64,000 bases of DNA from Pipra filicauda (taxonomy: Eukaryota > Chordata > Aves > Passeriformes > Pipridae). How positions within the stretch are numbered: position 1 is the stretch's first letter; every line of letters starts with the position of its first letter. The translations under genes and the position numbers were made by a program. Under the pieces are notes generated by a model. That model had not been told where the DNA came from and ran no database searches. It was given only the letters and a program-made list of their open reading frames with translations. This document shows positions 36,163 to 47,387 of this stretch, piece after piece. Where the stretch lies: NCBI RefSeq assembly GCF_003945595.2, contig NW_024104096.1, forward strand, positions 1,855,501-1,919,500. The letters run 5' to 3'.

Positions 36163-39100
36163 TGCCTATGTCATTAGTTACCTTCTCTAGTCTATCCACC
36201 ACCCATGGATTTCTATCAGAAGTTTTTTTATTTTTTTTTTTACTTCATTGGTAAAAGTGCTGAGTAGCTTTGGGATTTATCCTGGTATCAAGAATTCAAT
36301 AGATGTTTTTTTCTAGTCCCTCAATTACTACTTTTCTGTTCTATTTAGTGTAAGATCTATAGATATTGTATTGTACTAATTTGCAATCAGTTTACCTTGC
36401 AGTACAGATTCAAATGCTGTTCAAATGCTGTTGCATCTGTTTAGTTATTTTTATCAACTAAGTCACAAATTCTATTAAGGAATGAAATCAGGTAGTTTGA
36501 CAAGACAGAATATGTCTTGTCATAAATTCAGTCCTGACATTGTGTTCTACCTATGATTTTTGTCAGTTGATCCCCATATTAGTGTTTTCATATTTTCTAT
36601 GGGATTCTTGCCAGGCTAACCAGACTGGGGAAAAAAACAACTGTTGTCAGTCCCTCTAATTTTTTTTCCTCCAAACTGATACAGTATCAGTACTCTTCAG
36701 GCATCTGAAATTTTCTGGTAGGACTAGGAACACAGTGATCTTTTGTACTCTTTGGTACGCTCTTGTGAGTTTTTTGGGCAGGGATACACTGGGCATCATG
36801 ATTATAAAATATCAGTTTTAAGTAAATGTTGTCTAACATCTCTTTCTACATCCTGCTTAGATGATTTAGGCATGTTGTAAAAATTCCTCCAAAACATAGT
36901 ACAAACTTATTTACTAAATATATATACATTTTCTACCTCATTGCTAACAATTCCACTGTTTCTATCTGAAAAGGTGTCTTTTTTTTCCTCCTAATACAAT
37001 ATTATATAAAATATAAGATGTAATATAATACATATTAAAATATCCTCCCTATTTTCCTTTTGTCCGCCAGACATTTTCCTAATGTCTTACCAGTAAACTC
37101 CAAATTGGTTTCTACTGCTATTAAACTATTTTTTCCTATTTTTGATATATTGACTTATACTAAAAATTGCTGCCTTCATTCACTATGACCTTTCATCAAA
37201 GTTGAAGCCATAGTTAAAGCAACTGTTTTTGTGTTATACAGATTATTTTGGCCTTCCACTATCTTATTTTATGGATCATGCAATTGAATACTTTTTCATT
37301 GACTTTTTCCATGTAGTCATTTCATACATAATTTCCAGAAGCTTAGAAATGTTGCCATCAGTGAAGATCAAGGATGTAAAAGTATGAACTAGGCAACCTT
37401 TTTTCCTACATTTACCTTGCCCAACATAACATGGTTTCTCTGTCATATGATGGTGGAGAAGCCATATCCTTTTCTTTGTGTTGTTATAAGGAAATCAGGT
37501 GATTATTATTATTTTCCAGTCAACCACTATCCCTTTATCTTGAGATCAATCCATATCAATCCATGACTTTGAGGGCCAAAATAGTTATTATGTGTTGGGT
37601 AAAGTTTTCTGGGATTTTTTGTTAGGTTTTTTTATTCTTTATTGCCATGTACACAAAACTTCAAATGTGTAGCTCCCAGTCTATAAAAAAACAGTTTTCC
37701 TTTTTTATTTGCACATATTATTGCCATGCATTTTGAAAGAAACTCATCTGATTTTCTGATTGGATAGTCTGTAATAGACTTCTGCTTTGGGATTGTTAAC
37801 ATTTTCCTTTAGATGCATTCAAAACCTATAATTCTACTTTACCAGGAACTACAAGAGAGAAAGATGTAGACTGCTGAATATGTACAATGTTTCTTCTATC
37901 CAGTCTTCTTTCACATAGTTTATCTTTTTTCAATAGACAGTAACTAGCTATATTAACATTCAAGTCATGAATCATCACATCAGGTCTCAGGAATGCAAGT
38001 TATGTCCTATTCCTTTTCCACAATGAGAATTTCTCATTCCTTATGGTTATTACCAACTCTCATAGGATTTGTGTATAAGCAACTGAAAAATGTCCTCTTT
38101 TACTTTGTGGGGTTTTTTCTTTGTTTGTTTTTGTCATATCAGTTCAGTTTATTCATGAGGGTGCAGATTTAAATTTAGTGCAATGATAACCAAGCTAGCT
38201 GTAAATGAGCTATCTTAGGTATCAGCAGCTGTCAAGTTGCTGCAGCATAAAATTCAGCTTAGCCTACTATACTCAAATGTTATTGGAAAGCTCACCCGAA
38301 ATTAGGATTGTATTATTTATCTCCTTACTTCATAACATTGCTTATTTAGTGCCCTCTCAGCTGCTCGAATCAGCTCACAAAAATGTGACCCACAAACTTG
38401 AGCTTTCTGCTTATACTGTTAATAGTTCCCCTATTAACAGTAAAATTTCCATGCTTTCACTGCTAGAAATTCTTTCACAATGTGGAACGCGTATCCTCCC
38501 CCCATCATGGTGTCTTCTTCAAAGGCATTTCAAGTACTTATAGTTCAGATCAGTTCAGAAACCTCTGAAGATGGAGATTCCCAGCACTGCTAGGTCACTG
38601 GGGCAGTGAAAGAGACCAGGGCTTATGAAACAATGCACGGGTGCATGGATGTGCAGTGATATTTGAAAATCACGCGCTAACCTTTTAATAAATATGCACA
38701 GGTTTTAAAACAAAACAAAAAAAAAATCTAAGGTCTCTCACTCTTACACCTCCTCTTCAAATGTATCACAATTTTTCCTGTTACAACATTCGCTTCCAAA
38801 ACTCTCTAACTGCTTCACTCTCATTTTAAGCATGAGTGCCAGATGGCACTTGCCCTCAGGCCAAACGTACCTTCTATGTCTTGTCACTTCTTTTTGTTTT
38901 AATGCACTTTTTGAGAGAATGATACCTTTTCCAAAGCTGCATCAAAGATGTTAATGCATTTTTCAAAGCTTCTCAAATCCTGTAATTCACCCTTTGCTTT
39001 CTACTATCTTTATGGAGTGCCACACTGGGTAGACTGATGATTAATGTGTCCATCTCATGGTAAATCTTTTCACTGTTCGTTCACATCTCATAAGTAAGGT

Positions 39101-39180
39101 AGGAAAGGCAGTGAATTTGTTTTGTCAGTGTAGTTGAAATAATTATCAACCTGCTCTGCTGCCAAAAAAAAAGTGAAGCA
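36163..39180. other. AT-rich noncoding DNA, no gene seen
   Basis: No gene or named repeat is recognised. There is an 11-base tandem duplication ('tcaaatgctgt' twice near 36410). A 112-codon open frame at 38205-38543 (+) has no motif and is treated as chance. Confidence 0.5.
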
Positions 39181-39468
39181 ATCACAGAATCAGTTATGCT
39201 GGAAAAGACCCCTGAGATCATCCAGTCCAACCTATGACCGAACACCACCTTGTCAATTAGACCATGGCACTATGTGACACGTCCAGTCTTTCCTTAAACA
39301 CATCCCATGACAGTGACTCTACCATCTACCTGGACAGTCCATTCCAATGTTTAATGACCCTTTTTGTGAAGAAAGTCCTCCTAATGTCCATGCTAACCTG
39401 CCCTGGCACAGCTTGAGGCCATTTTCTCTCCTCCTGTTGTTAGTTGCCTGGGAGAAGAGACCAACCCT
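39181..39468 (-). mobile_element. CR1 LINE 3' end, about 290 bases
   Basis: On the plus strand it starts with 'atcacagaatcagttatgct' and continues through 'ggaaaagacccctgagatca', 'tccagtccaacc', 'aacaccaccttgtcaatta', 'tggcactatgtgacacgtcc', 'agtctttccttaaacac' and 'atttaatgaccctttttgtg'. It ends at 'gcctgggagaagagacca'. Read in reverse complement this is a CR1 3' end of a subfamily different from the 20047-20480 copy (the central 'catggcac.a.gtgccacgtcc' block is diagnostic). It is 5'-truncated. An open frame across it at 39347-39697 is incidental. Confidence 0.93.
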
Positions 39469-40222
39469 GCAAAAGGAACTCTCATATTCTGACAGTAACC
39501 ATAAAAAAATAATGTTTACTATGTTCTGTTTACTATGTTATGCAATTAAGATGATACAGGATAGTAAATGGAAAATTATTTCAAACAGAACTCGATATTC
39601 TCCACTTATGGAACTATTTCATCAGTATTACATAGTTCAGCATCTTCCTATCAACCCTCCAACCTTACACAGTAAAACTTGCAGAATATCTTCATGAACA
39701 GTTGAGACTCTCAGCTGCAATTGCTCTTGCATTGTCTGCAGTGTCCAGTTTTAAGGTAGTCCATGTTTGCTATTGTATTTTCAGCCAGTACCATCATGTT
39801 TTTCACTCCCTGGGTGTCTTATCCAAAGCCTAATAAAATCAGTGGAAGGGTTGTAATCAGCTTCAGCAGGCTTTCATTGTCCACAGCCAGTCTCTCCTGT
39901 CACTTTGGGTTTTTCACTGTTATTTAAGCACCGCTGTTACTAAGACAGAGGAATACTTTGAAAACAAACAAGAGAAATGTCTGTGACCAATTCTACAAAA
40001 CATTATTTGACCAGTACCAAATATTCTCAATCAAAATACTCTGAAGACGTACCAGTTTACTGGACAGGCAAATGAAGGCAGTGAGTTAACTTAATATTTG
40101 TACAACGGTTTATGTTAATTTAAATTCACATTATTGATGCTCTTTGTTCAAGTTCAGAGAATAGACAAATAGTTTTGCAGGATAACGATTACTCCTTTCT
40201 TATATTCTCTCTCTCTTCTTAG
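39469..40222. other. Noncoding DNA, no gene seen
   Basis: No gene or repeat is recognised. The right end is a long pyrimidine-rich tract ('ttctctctctcttcttag') that forms the acceptor of the next candidate exon. Confidence 0.5.
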
Positions 40223-40357
40223 AGATCCAGCTAGCCAAAGTGAAAGATGTTATTGAAATAAAGCTCAATTAGAAGAAAGTATTGGATCACCATGCCCTGT
40301 CCAATTTAAAAGCTAGATCGAGGGCCCTAGGGATCTTGCAAGACCAGGCTCATCAAG
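40223..40357 (+). other. Candidate noncoding exon, 135 bases, plus strand
   Basis: This interval has the best pair of plus-strand splice signals in the window. The acceptor is a very long pyrimidine tract ending 'ctctctcttcttag' and the donor is a perfect AAG|GTGAGT. All three frames contain stops. The best one, after two leading bases, has a single TAG after 15 codons and is open before and after it. If real, it would be an exon of a long noncoding RNA, an untranslated exon, a poison exon or a decayed coding exon. No promoter or partner exon is identified nearby. Confidence 0.3.
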
Positions 40358-42564
40358 GTGAGTTTAGTTCTGTGGGGTTTTTTTATGAACTAAACTTGAT
40401 GGCTACTGGGATGATATATATTTTTTTATTTATTTTTTAAGTGTTTAGAACTTCTTTAAGGTATTTGGGAATGCATGATTTTTAACTGTACGACTGTTTT
40501 TTATGACCTTAAGAGGTCACATCTATTCTGCGGTCAAAGCAGCTCAGCAGGGAATCTTATCTCTGACATGTGCCAAATTTTGCAGAACCTCATCCATTTA
40601 ATTGCACATCATGTACAGTGACTTTTAAAGAGTGTTTTTAGGGCCCCAAGACTGCTACTAACCTTTAAAAAGTGTTCAATCCATTTGTCGTGTCACTTTC
40701 CATCACCTGTTTTATTTTGTCTTGTATGACTGTTAAATTAGAAAATACAAAAAAAAAACCCAAAACACAACAAACAGCAACAACAACAACAAAACCCCAA
40801 CCAAACAAAAAATCCCAACTTGACTGATTCCTTTGTGTGCAAGCATAGAAAAATTTACACCGTCCATATTCAGGTGATAGGATCTCCTCTGTAAACAATC
40901 ATGTTGTTATGGCTCATACAAGGCACATCTGTAGCTTAATTACAATGACATCTTTTACGTTAAGTTCAAAGATATCATCCCCTTCATGTAGTATTTCCTA
41001 AGAAATCTCTTGCATGGTCTCTTCTAGTGCTGAATATTAACTTATAGGACCAAGTTTTGCATGAGTATTCAAACTATTATATTGATTTCTTCTCTGTGTA
41101 AAAAGTGCTGAAATACACATTTAGTTCTGAAGGAATCTTCACTGGGATTAAAAGGAGTACATAGTAGATATTGAAATTCAATGGCAGCTGAGTTCTTCAT
41201 TCACAGAATTATCCGTAAAGATCTCTGCCAGTATCTTTGCTGTGCTTTTGAGAAATTTAAGAATTAGACTTCAACATGTGGCAAGGTATTTTTTCCCGAA
41301 TTTATACCTTTAGGGAAAATTAAATGTGCTTATATATTTTATTTTATAAAATATTAGCTAGGAGTTGATAACGTATTATATTTTTCTAACTGGTTTAAAC
41401 TGACTTCCTTTTTGCCCAAGTTCTGCAAATCTAAAATTGCTGTAGATTTTGAACTTCGAATAATTCCTCTTTATATTTGAGGTTACTGATCAAGACAGAT
41501 TCCTTAACCTAGTACTTGCCTATCAAACATTGTAGACTCCTCCAAATTCAAAAAGCCAAGTGAAGTTTACATGGAATATGATCACAAAAACTTTGATGCC
41601 AGACACAATATGAAGACTTTGTATTCAGAAAAAAGGAAAAATGGGTTTGGATGTATCACTTGGCTTACTTGAACCCCAAACAAATGAACATAAATATCTG
41701 CAGAAATCTGCAAGACTTATTCTAAGAAACTTGAACAGTTCAAGTAAGAATGTTTCATCTAAATAAATGCTTTCTTACCTTTGTGCATGGCAATCAATCA
41801 AACCAGATTTGTGGGCTTTTTTATTCCCTCATGGGTAGACACTCATTTTTTTTAGTGCACTAATTTTTTTTTATTACTAGTTCCTAAATACTTGCCCTCC
41901 AAACAATGAAACGAAATAAGTGCTAGGTTATAATGTGTTAATACTTCTTTGGATATAGGTGCAATTTGGAGAAAAAAAATGCCTGTAAGTCATTGTGGGA
42001 CTATTCTCTAATAAGTACACCAGTTCATATAGTAAGTTCTTCCTAAAAGCGTTTAGGATTTTCCGGTGTTATTTGATTTGTAAGAAGTCCATCTATGTAC
42101 TAAAAAAATTTTAGTTTTGTACAAGCAGAGCATTTTCCATGTTGCTTTCTGCAGATGTGAACTTTATAGGGTTCTTAGGCAGAAAAGTTTACCATGCAGA
42201 AATGTGAAGAAGATGAATGTTCATTCTCATTTTAAGATTAGTTTATTCAAGCTGAAATGCATTTCAGTTCATTATTTCATTTTAGAGTGACTGAAAGACT
42301 TTCCTTTTTAAAGCCCCCCTTAAAGCAAAAACTACAAGGGTAAAGAGTGACCTTATATGATTAATAAATATCCCTATATACGTGACTACTAAACATCTTT
42401 AAAGGCATACAGAAAAATCCACATTGAAGATCTAGATTCTCCCAGTTACTGTATTTGGTAATAAGTCTGAAGTTCTAATCCATCCTAAGAACTAATGAAC
42501 CAGTGAAGTCATTTCCTTCCACTTCCAATGAAACAGTGATGGAAAATTCTTTCTTTAAGCTCAC
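40358..42564. other. AT-rich noncoding DNA, no gene seen
   Basis: No gene is recognised. An A/C-rich low-complexity tract lies at 40747-40815. Confidence 0.5.
40747..40815. repeat. A-rich tract with (CAA)n core
   Basis: A low-complexity run of A with regularly spaced C; bases 40776-40791 are a near-perfect CAA repeat. It might be the tail of an old retroelement on the plus strand, but no element is recognisable upstream. Confidence 0.85.
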
Positions 42565-42759
42565 CTTGCTGCCTCACACCCGGCATATTTTTCACCATCT
42601 GTTTGTAGCACTGTAATGATGTGTGCTGTGTCACACACACAGAGTTGTTCTTCTCTTAAGAGCAATCCAAGGAGTACCTTTGTGTCTTCAGCAGGCCCAT
42701 ACATTTCAGTGTGGTCACTACCTTGCAGCAAGGTAAGATATGCAGGAGCACTATCTGAC
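42565..42759 (-). other. Candidate coding exon, 195 bases, minus strand
   Basis: On the minus strand a pyrimidine-rich acceptor ('ttctgtgttactgtag') and an AAG|GTGAGC donor frame 195 bases with one fully open frame: 1 base, 64 codons, 2 bases. Both borders are phase 2, so the exon is symmetric. The peptide begins SDSAPAYLTLLQGSDHTEMY and contains LLLREEQLCVCDTAHIITVL, faintly like a beta-propeller (NHL-type) strand, but I cannot assign a family. It is less AT-rich than its flanks and its residues are not typical of AT-rich noise. Against it: no partner exon is found, and a plus-strand donor-like site (AAG|GTAAGA near 42731) overlaps it. It is the strongest coding candidate here but still unproven. 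Confidence 0.33.
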
Positions 42760-45100
42760 CTACAGTAACACAGAAGCCATAAAAAGATTCCTTCACCACA
42801 GGAATGTCTTAATGTGGTGAATATAACTATGAAAACCATATTTTGTGGTGTACAGTCTGATACTGAGTACAGCTAGTCCTGAGTTAAATGGGTACTACTC
42901 CAAGTGTGTTTCGTTAAAGTAGCAACTGACATTTAAATAATCAAGATAACAGTGTCCAGAGGTGTTTCTGTTCCAGATATTTTCTACTTTAGGACTGATT
43001 TTTTTTTTTCAGACTAGTTTAATTGTTAGAAACATCTTATATTCCCATATTAAAACTATATTGTTCAACTCTAGGAACAACTCTACAGCTTCTATACTGC
43101 AAGGGCACCTCTCTGTATTTTTTTTTTTCATTTTTTATTTGCGCAAATACAAGCCAATAGTATTTCAGATGTATATACTTCTGGAAAAAAATTGATTGCA
43201 AAAATTAATAGCTGTTTATTGTCTTGCTGTTTCTTAAGGAACTTAATACCATGCTTTTATATTGCAGGAGTTAATAAATTATGGCAAATTCCTCAAGGCA
43301 TTATCAAACTGTGTGAATTTGTGTATCTGATCAAATATTTATTAGTTGCAGTCTCTTCCTACACTGATTTTTCTTTTCATTTATTGCTCTAGGCCTTACT
43401 GCAGAACATTAAGGTGATACTCATGGGTATATGCCCCCAAAAGAAAGACAATCATTATGAAATACCCAACTTCAAAACGACAGAATGCTTGAATTTTAAT
43501 TTTTGTGGGGATTTTTTTCCTTTAGGTAAAGCTGCCACACTATATAATTATCTTTTATAGCTCATTTACTTGACCTATATTAAAATTAAACAGAAACAAA
43601 ATTTCCTTATCCCAGCTGATAATACATTTTAGTTTTGATTGAGCGATGTCCTAATCTTTTTATACTTTTTTTTTTTTACTTATATTTAAACTCTTCTTAT
43701 TACTGCATAATTCTACAGAGGGTGATCTGATTCTTCATTCTTCACTCTCAGTAGAGGTCTGTTCTCTATTGGTTTCCTTTTGCATAAACACGTCAGGTAT
43801 GCAATAGATTCATTGCACTTAACTAATCTGAAACCTTAGATCCAGTAAATGTAATAATAAGGCTTGTGGGAGACTGACAGTTGAATAATAATGAAATGTC
43901 AATGAAATAAAGAAGGAAATGTGTGCGAATATCCCAACCACTCCCAGCTTCAACACTGAGCTGTCATTAAGTCTTCCAGGTGTGATGCCTTGTTTCGGTG
44001 CCATTATCTCAGAGGAAGAAATATGTGCTGCTGGCCCAGCAGGATCACAGTGTCCTCTGTATTACAGGAGCACTAAGAAGAAGTGGATCTCCTGTTTTCT
44101 CCCATGACCAATCCTTCAGCACCTCTGAGTAGAGTAGGACTTCCTGTTGGTGGCAGAGATAGTTTAATGACAAACTCTCCAACGATGTTAATTTCAAGAG
44201 GTTTTTTACCCTGTTGTATTGCATAGATTCATAGGATAGAGAATTATCTGCTGGGTTGTGATCAAATATGCTTTGCAACAGGATTCTGCTTCTCTGAGAT
44301 CACATAGCAAGTTGTCAGGATCTCTTTTGTAATTCGAGCACCTGTATGACTATTTTAAAATAGACTGAGAGAAAAAAAATGTTTTGCTCAGGAAAATAAC
44401 ACATTTTTGGTTTTCCTGCATTTCTGTAGAGGCACGAGTACCTTTAAAGTAACTTGTTTTTAATAGTTTCACGATAGGAAATAATATTTATATAGAGAAA
44501 ACCAGATGCACTATCTTCTCATTCCATTGTCTTTAATGTTCCTCATAGATTCTCAATTTACCTCAGGGAATATAGGCCAAAATAGGCCATGGAGACATTG
44601 CGTAAATAATACGCTTTATAATATCCCATGTTCTCTTAAATGGAGACGTCTTCAGAACTAAGCAAAATTGACATACTGCTGCAAAACACAAACAAATGCA
44701 CACGGGCAAAATAATTCTGAATTACGCTTACAAGACTTCACATTTCATGAAGAACAATGGGGAGAAAGTCTCAGGATATTGCAAGATCACAGACTTGTGA
44801 GATCTATGTAAGTATTTATATTCATACAAATAGATGAAGAGGTGCCTATGCTGAGCCCTGGGCATCCTTGGCAATTATGAATAAGCACAAGCGTCATAAA
44901 GAATGAAGCATCCTGCAGCAATCTCTGCCATCCACAGCACTGTGTATTAGACCTTACAGCAATAGGAAACAAGGAGAAACCAAGCCTCCCTTGTTCCCTT
45001 TCTCCCCAAGTACCCTTCCAAGAGGAACTTGGATACTGGATCACATGATGCACATTATATTGCTGCTTGGTTATTTAATTATTGAGATTTTCTTTGCAAT
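42760..45100. other. Noncoding DNA, no gene seen
   Basis: No gene is recognised. Bases 43920-44110 are somewhat less AT-rich and carry a 62-codon plus-strand open frame without splice borders. Bases 44787-45053 carry an 88-codon minus-strand frame. Neither shows a known motif. Confidence 0.5.
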
Positions 45101-45180
45101 AGATAGACAGACAGATAGATAGACAGATAGATGATTGATAGATAGATAGATAGATTAGATAGATAGATAGACAAATAGAT
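45101..45180. repeat. (GATA)n / (GACA)n microsatellite
   Basis: Eighty bases of tetranucleotide units, mostly AGAT with interspersed AGAC and a few slipped units ('atgattgata', 'tagattagat'). Such compound GATA/GACA arrays are common in vertebrates and are often length-polymorphic. Confidence 0.97.
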
Positions 45181-47279
45181 CTCTGTGCATATATATAGTC
45201 TGGTATGAAATGTGAGAAATAATGGTTTGTGTTTCCTTTGTAGTAGTGAACAAGAAATATTTAATGAGTAATCACTAATACCTTCTTATAGATACATAAA
45301 CAATGTCTGACCTCGTATGCTACCTTTCAGTGTTTTTTTCTTTGTATAATCAGTCAAACATACGTATGGACAACTGATATAGCTAGAAGAAATTTAACAT
45401 CAGTCCCAAGGTTTCTAAATTATACATTAGAGATATAGAGTCTACAGTATTAAATCAGCTTGGAGAAATCTAAATTTTAAAAATTAAATTGTTAATAAAA
45501 CAAAAGTGATACTTAAGTTGTTCCATTAGTTTGGCTCCAGACACTGATATAAAAGGTGCAGTGTTTAGGTGTTAAGGGGTACTATGTTTCAGATTCTGAA
45601 TTATTTAGGCCTCCTAAGCAATTGAAATCAGTGAAGCTTTGTCCACAGCACTAGCCATATATCTAAAGTGTTGGGTTTTTTAAGTCAGAAAGCTGGAAGG
45701 AAGTAACTTCAGTAGGAATTTCATTAGGTGAATGCTTTTCTCCTATCAGCAGAAGTTCAAATTTTGCACAGAGCAGAATATTCTGTCATTCTGTCCTGGG
45801 GAGTGCTTTTGTACATTGATCCTTTTGCCTTCTTTGCTCTTCCCCCCCATGTTTTGAGAGAAGACATAAGGGAATGATGTGATGTTTAATGTGACTGCAT
45901 GAGGCTGAGTCACAGAGATGTGAGTTTTTGTCTATTTGATTCAGACAAGTTTCCATTTTGATGTGCACTTGGAGAAGGGTAACTGCTGTACACATCCTAT
46001 GAAGGTGTCTGTTAAGATAATTACTCCTTCTTAATCTAAATACCTATTAGTGTTTGAAAACTACATACAATGGTATTCAAGTTTTTGTTAATTATTATCA
46101 CCTGTTTAGTTAAAGCAGCCAAGTATAAATATTTGCAATAAAAATATTAAGGTTTAAGCATTTGGTAGACCTGTTTATATTTTATCAAATGTGCTATAAT
46201 TTTGTGAACTAAGCCAAATTTGATTCCAACACCCTTATTTTCTTTCTTTCTCTAGATGTGTCAATGTGGTTTGTATTTCATATAGAGATGGAGAGATGAT
46301 AACTACAATACTTCCTCCAACTGTTTACATATGATACCTTGTCTCTAGGCAGAGGTAGGAATGGCAATCAGGTATCTAATTCAACTGAGAAAACTCCAAG
46401 AACTTTATTATAGAAATTGATAAAACACTTGCTTTTCCATAAGGAAAATACAAATAAATTTATTTTGTTTTTATTTTCTAATACAAACCAATGTTTCTAA
46501 TAAATGCAATGCTGTAACTGCTGTGAAAATGGTTTCACACTGAAAGTTTATCTTTGTCTATACAGTTATAATTTTACAAGAAGCCTAAACAAGATGAGAG
46601 AAAACATAGAATTTGTGATTGCAAATTCTTTTATTAAAGTGGGGAAGCGCAGAAGCAAGAGCACTGTTATCTCAACATTGTCTACCGCATTCATTTACAA
46701 TCATGATGATTTGTCACTATTTTAAAACTTTAATGTCACCTTTCATGTGACGTTAATGTTTTTAAATGAAAACAATGACAGTTTTTATATGAGTGGTAAA
46801 AGCAATAAGACAATATTCTATATAGATCTGGGTTTAGATTTTTTATGAATGTTTTAATTCCATTTGCACTTTCATTGGAAAGTATTTGGGGAGGAAAATA
46901 ATAATAAATTCTACTTTATTTGCTGGAATTGGATCTTTATCCTGTGAAAGGAGAAAAAAAAGTTGTTGGGGAGACAACAGACTTCACTTGGGTTTTCTTC
47001 CGTGACTACTTTTAACTGAAGATGAAATAGGAAGTTGAGATGATGAAGCTTCTGGCACTGTTGCAAAAGAGAGGGCTACAGGTAATTCGGAAATTACAGG
47101 ATTCACCATGTGCATTTCCATCTCCCATCGGTTTAACAGAATCTCCTGAATTATCTGTTTTCTGATCATTCCCAGAAGCATTCATAGAAGAAATAAGAAG
47201 AGAAATGTGATTAGTTCTGTATCTTTTCCATTGTTCTGGCAGCAGGAATGAAATGGAAAGCTGAACTAATAGGTCATAC
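45181..47279. other. AT-rich noncoding DNA, no gene confirmed
   Basis: No gene is recognised. On the minus strand 46984-47185 is open in two overlapping frames. One starts MNASGNDQKTDNSGDSVKPM and the other ends ISSSVKSSHGRKPK. Both have protein-like composition, but no clear splice sites border them. Confidence 0.4.
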
Positions 47280-47387
47280 CATAGTTGACCAAAGTTTTGC
47301 CAAGAGGTGTTGTAGATACAACTCTTCTGCCAATTCCTCAGCTTGCGATGAGATTAGGAATAATTTAGGAACGATTTGTGCTAGAGG
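47280..47387 (-). other. Candidate coding exon, 108 bases, minus strand
   Basis: On the minus strand an acceptor ending 'ctttaactacatcag' and an ATG|GTATGA donor frame exactly 36 open codons, phase 0 at both ends. The central part, SSQAEELAEELYLQHLLAKL, has the heptad-like spacing of an amphipathic helix. The donor is only fair and the acceptor tract is mixed. The phase-2 candidate at 42565-42759 cannot follow it directly. No family is recognised. It could be a real small exon or chance. Confidence 0.25.
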
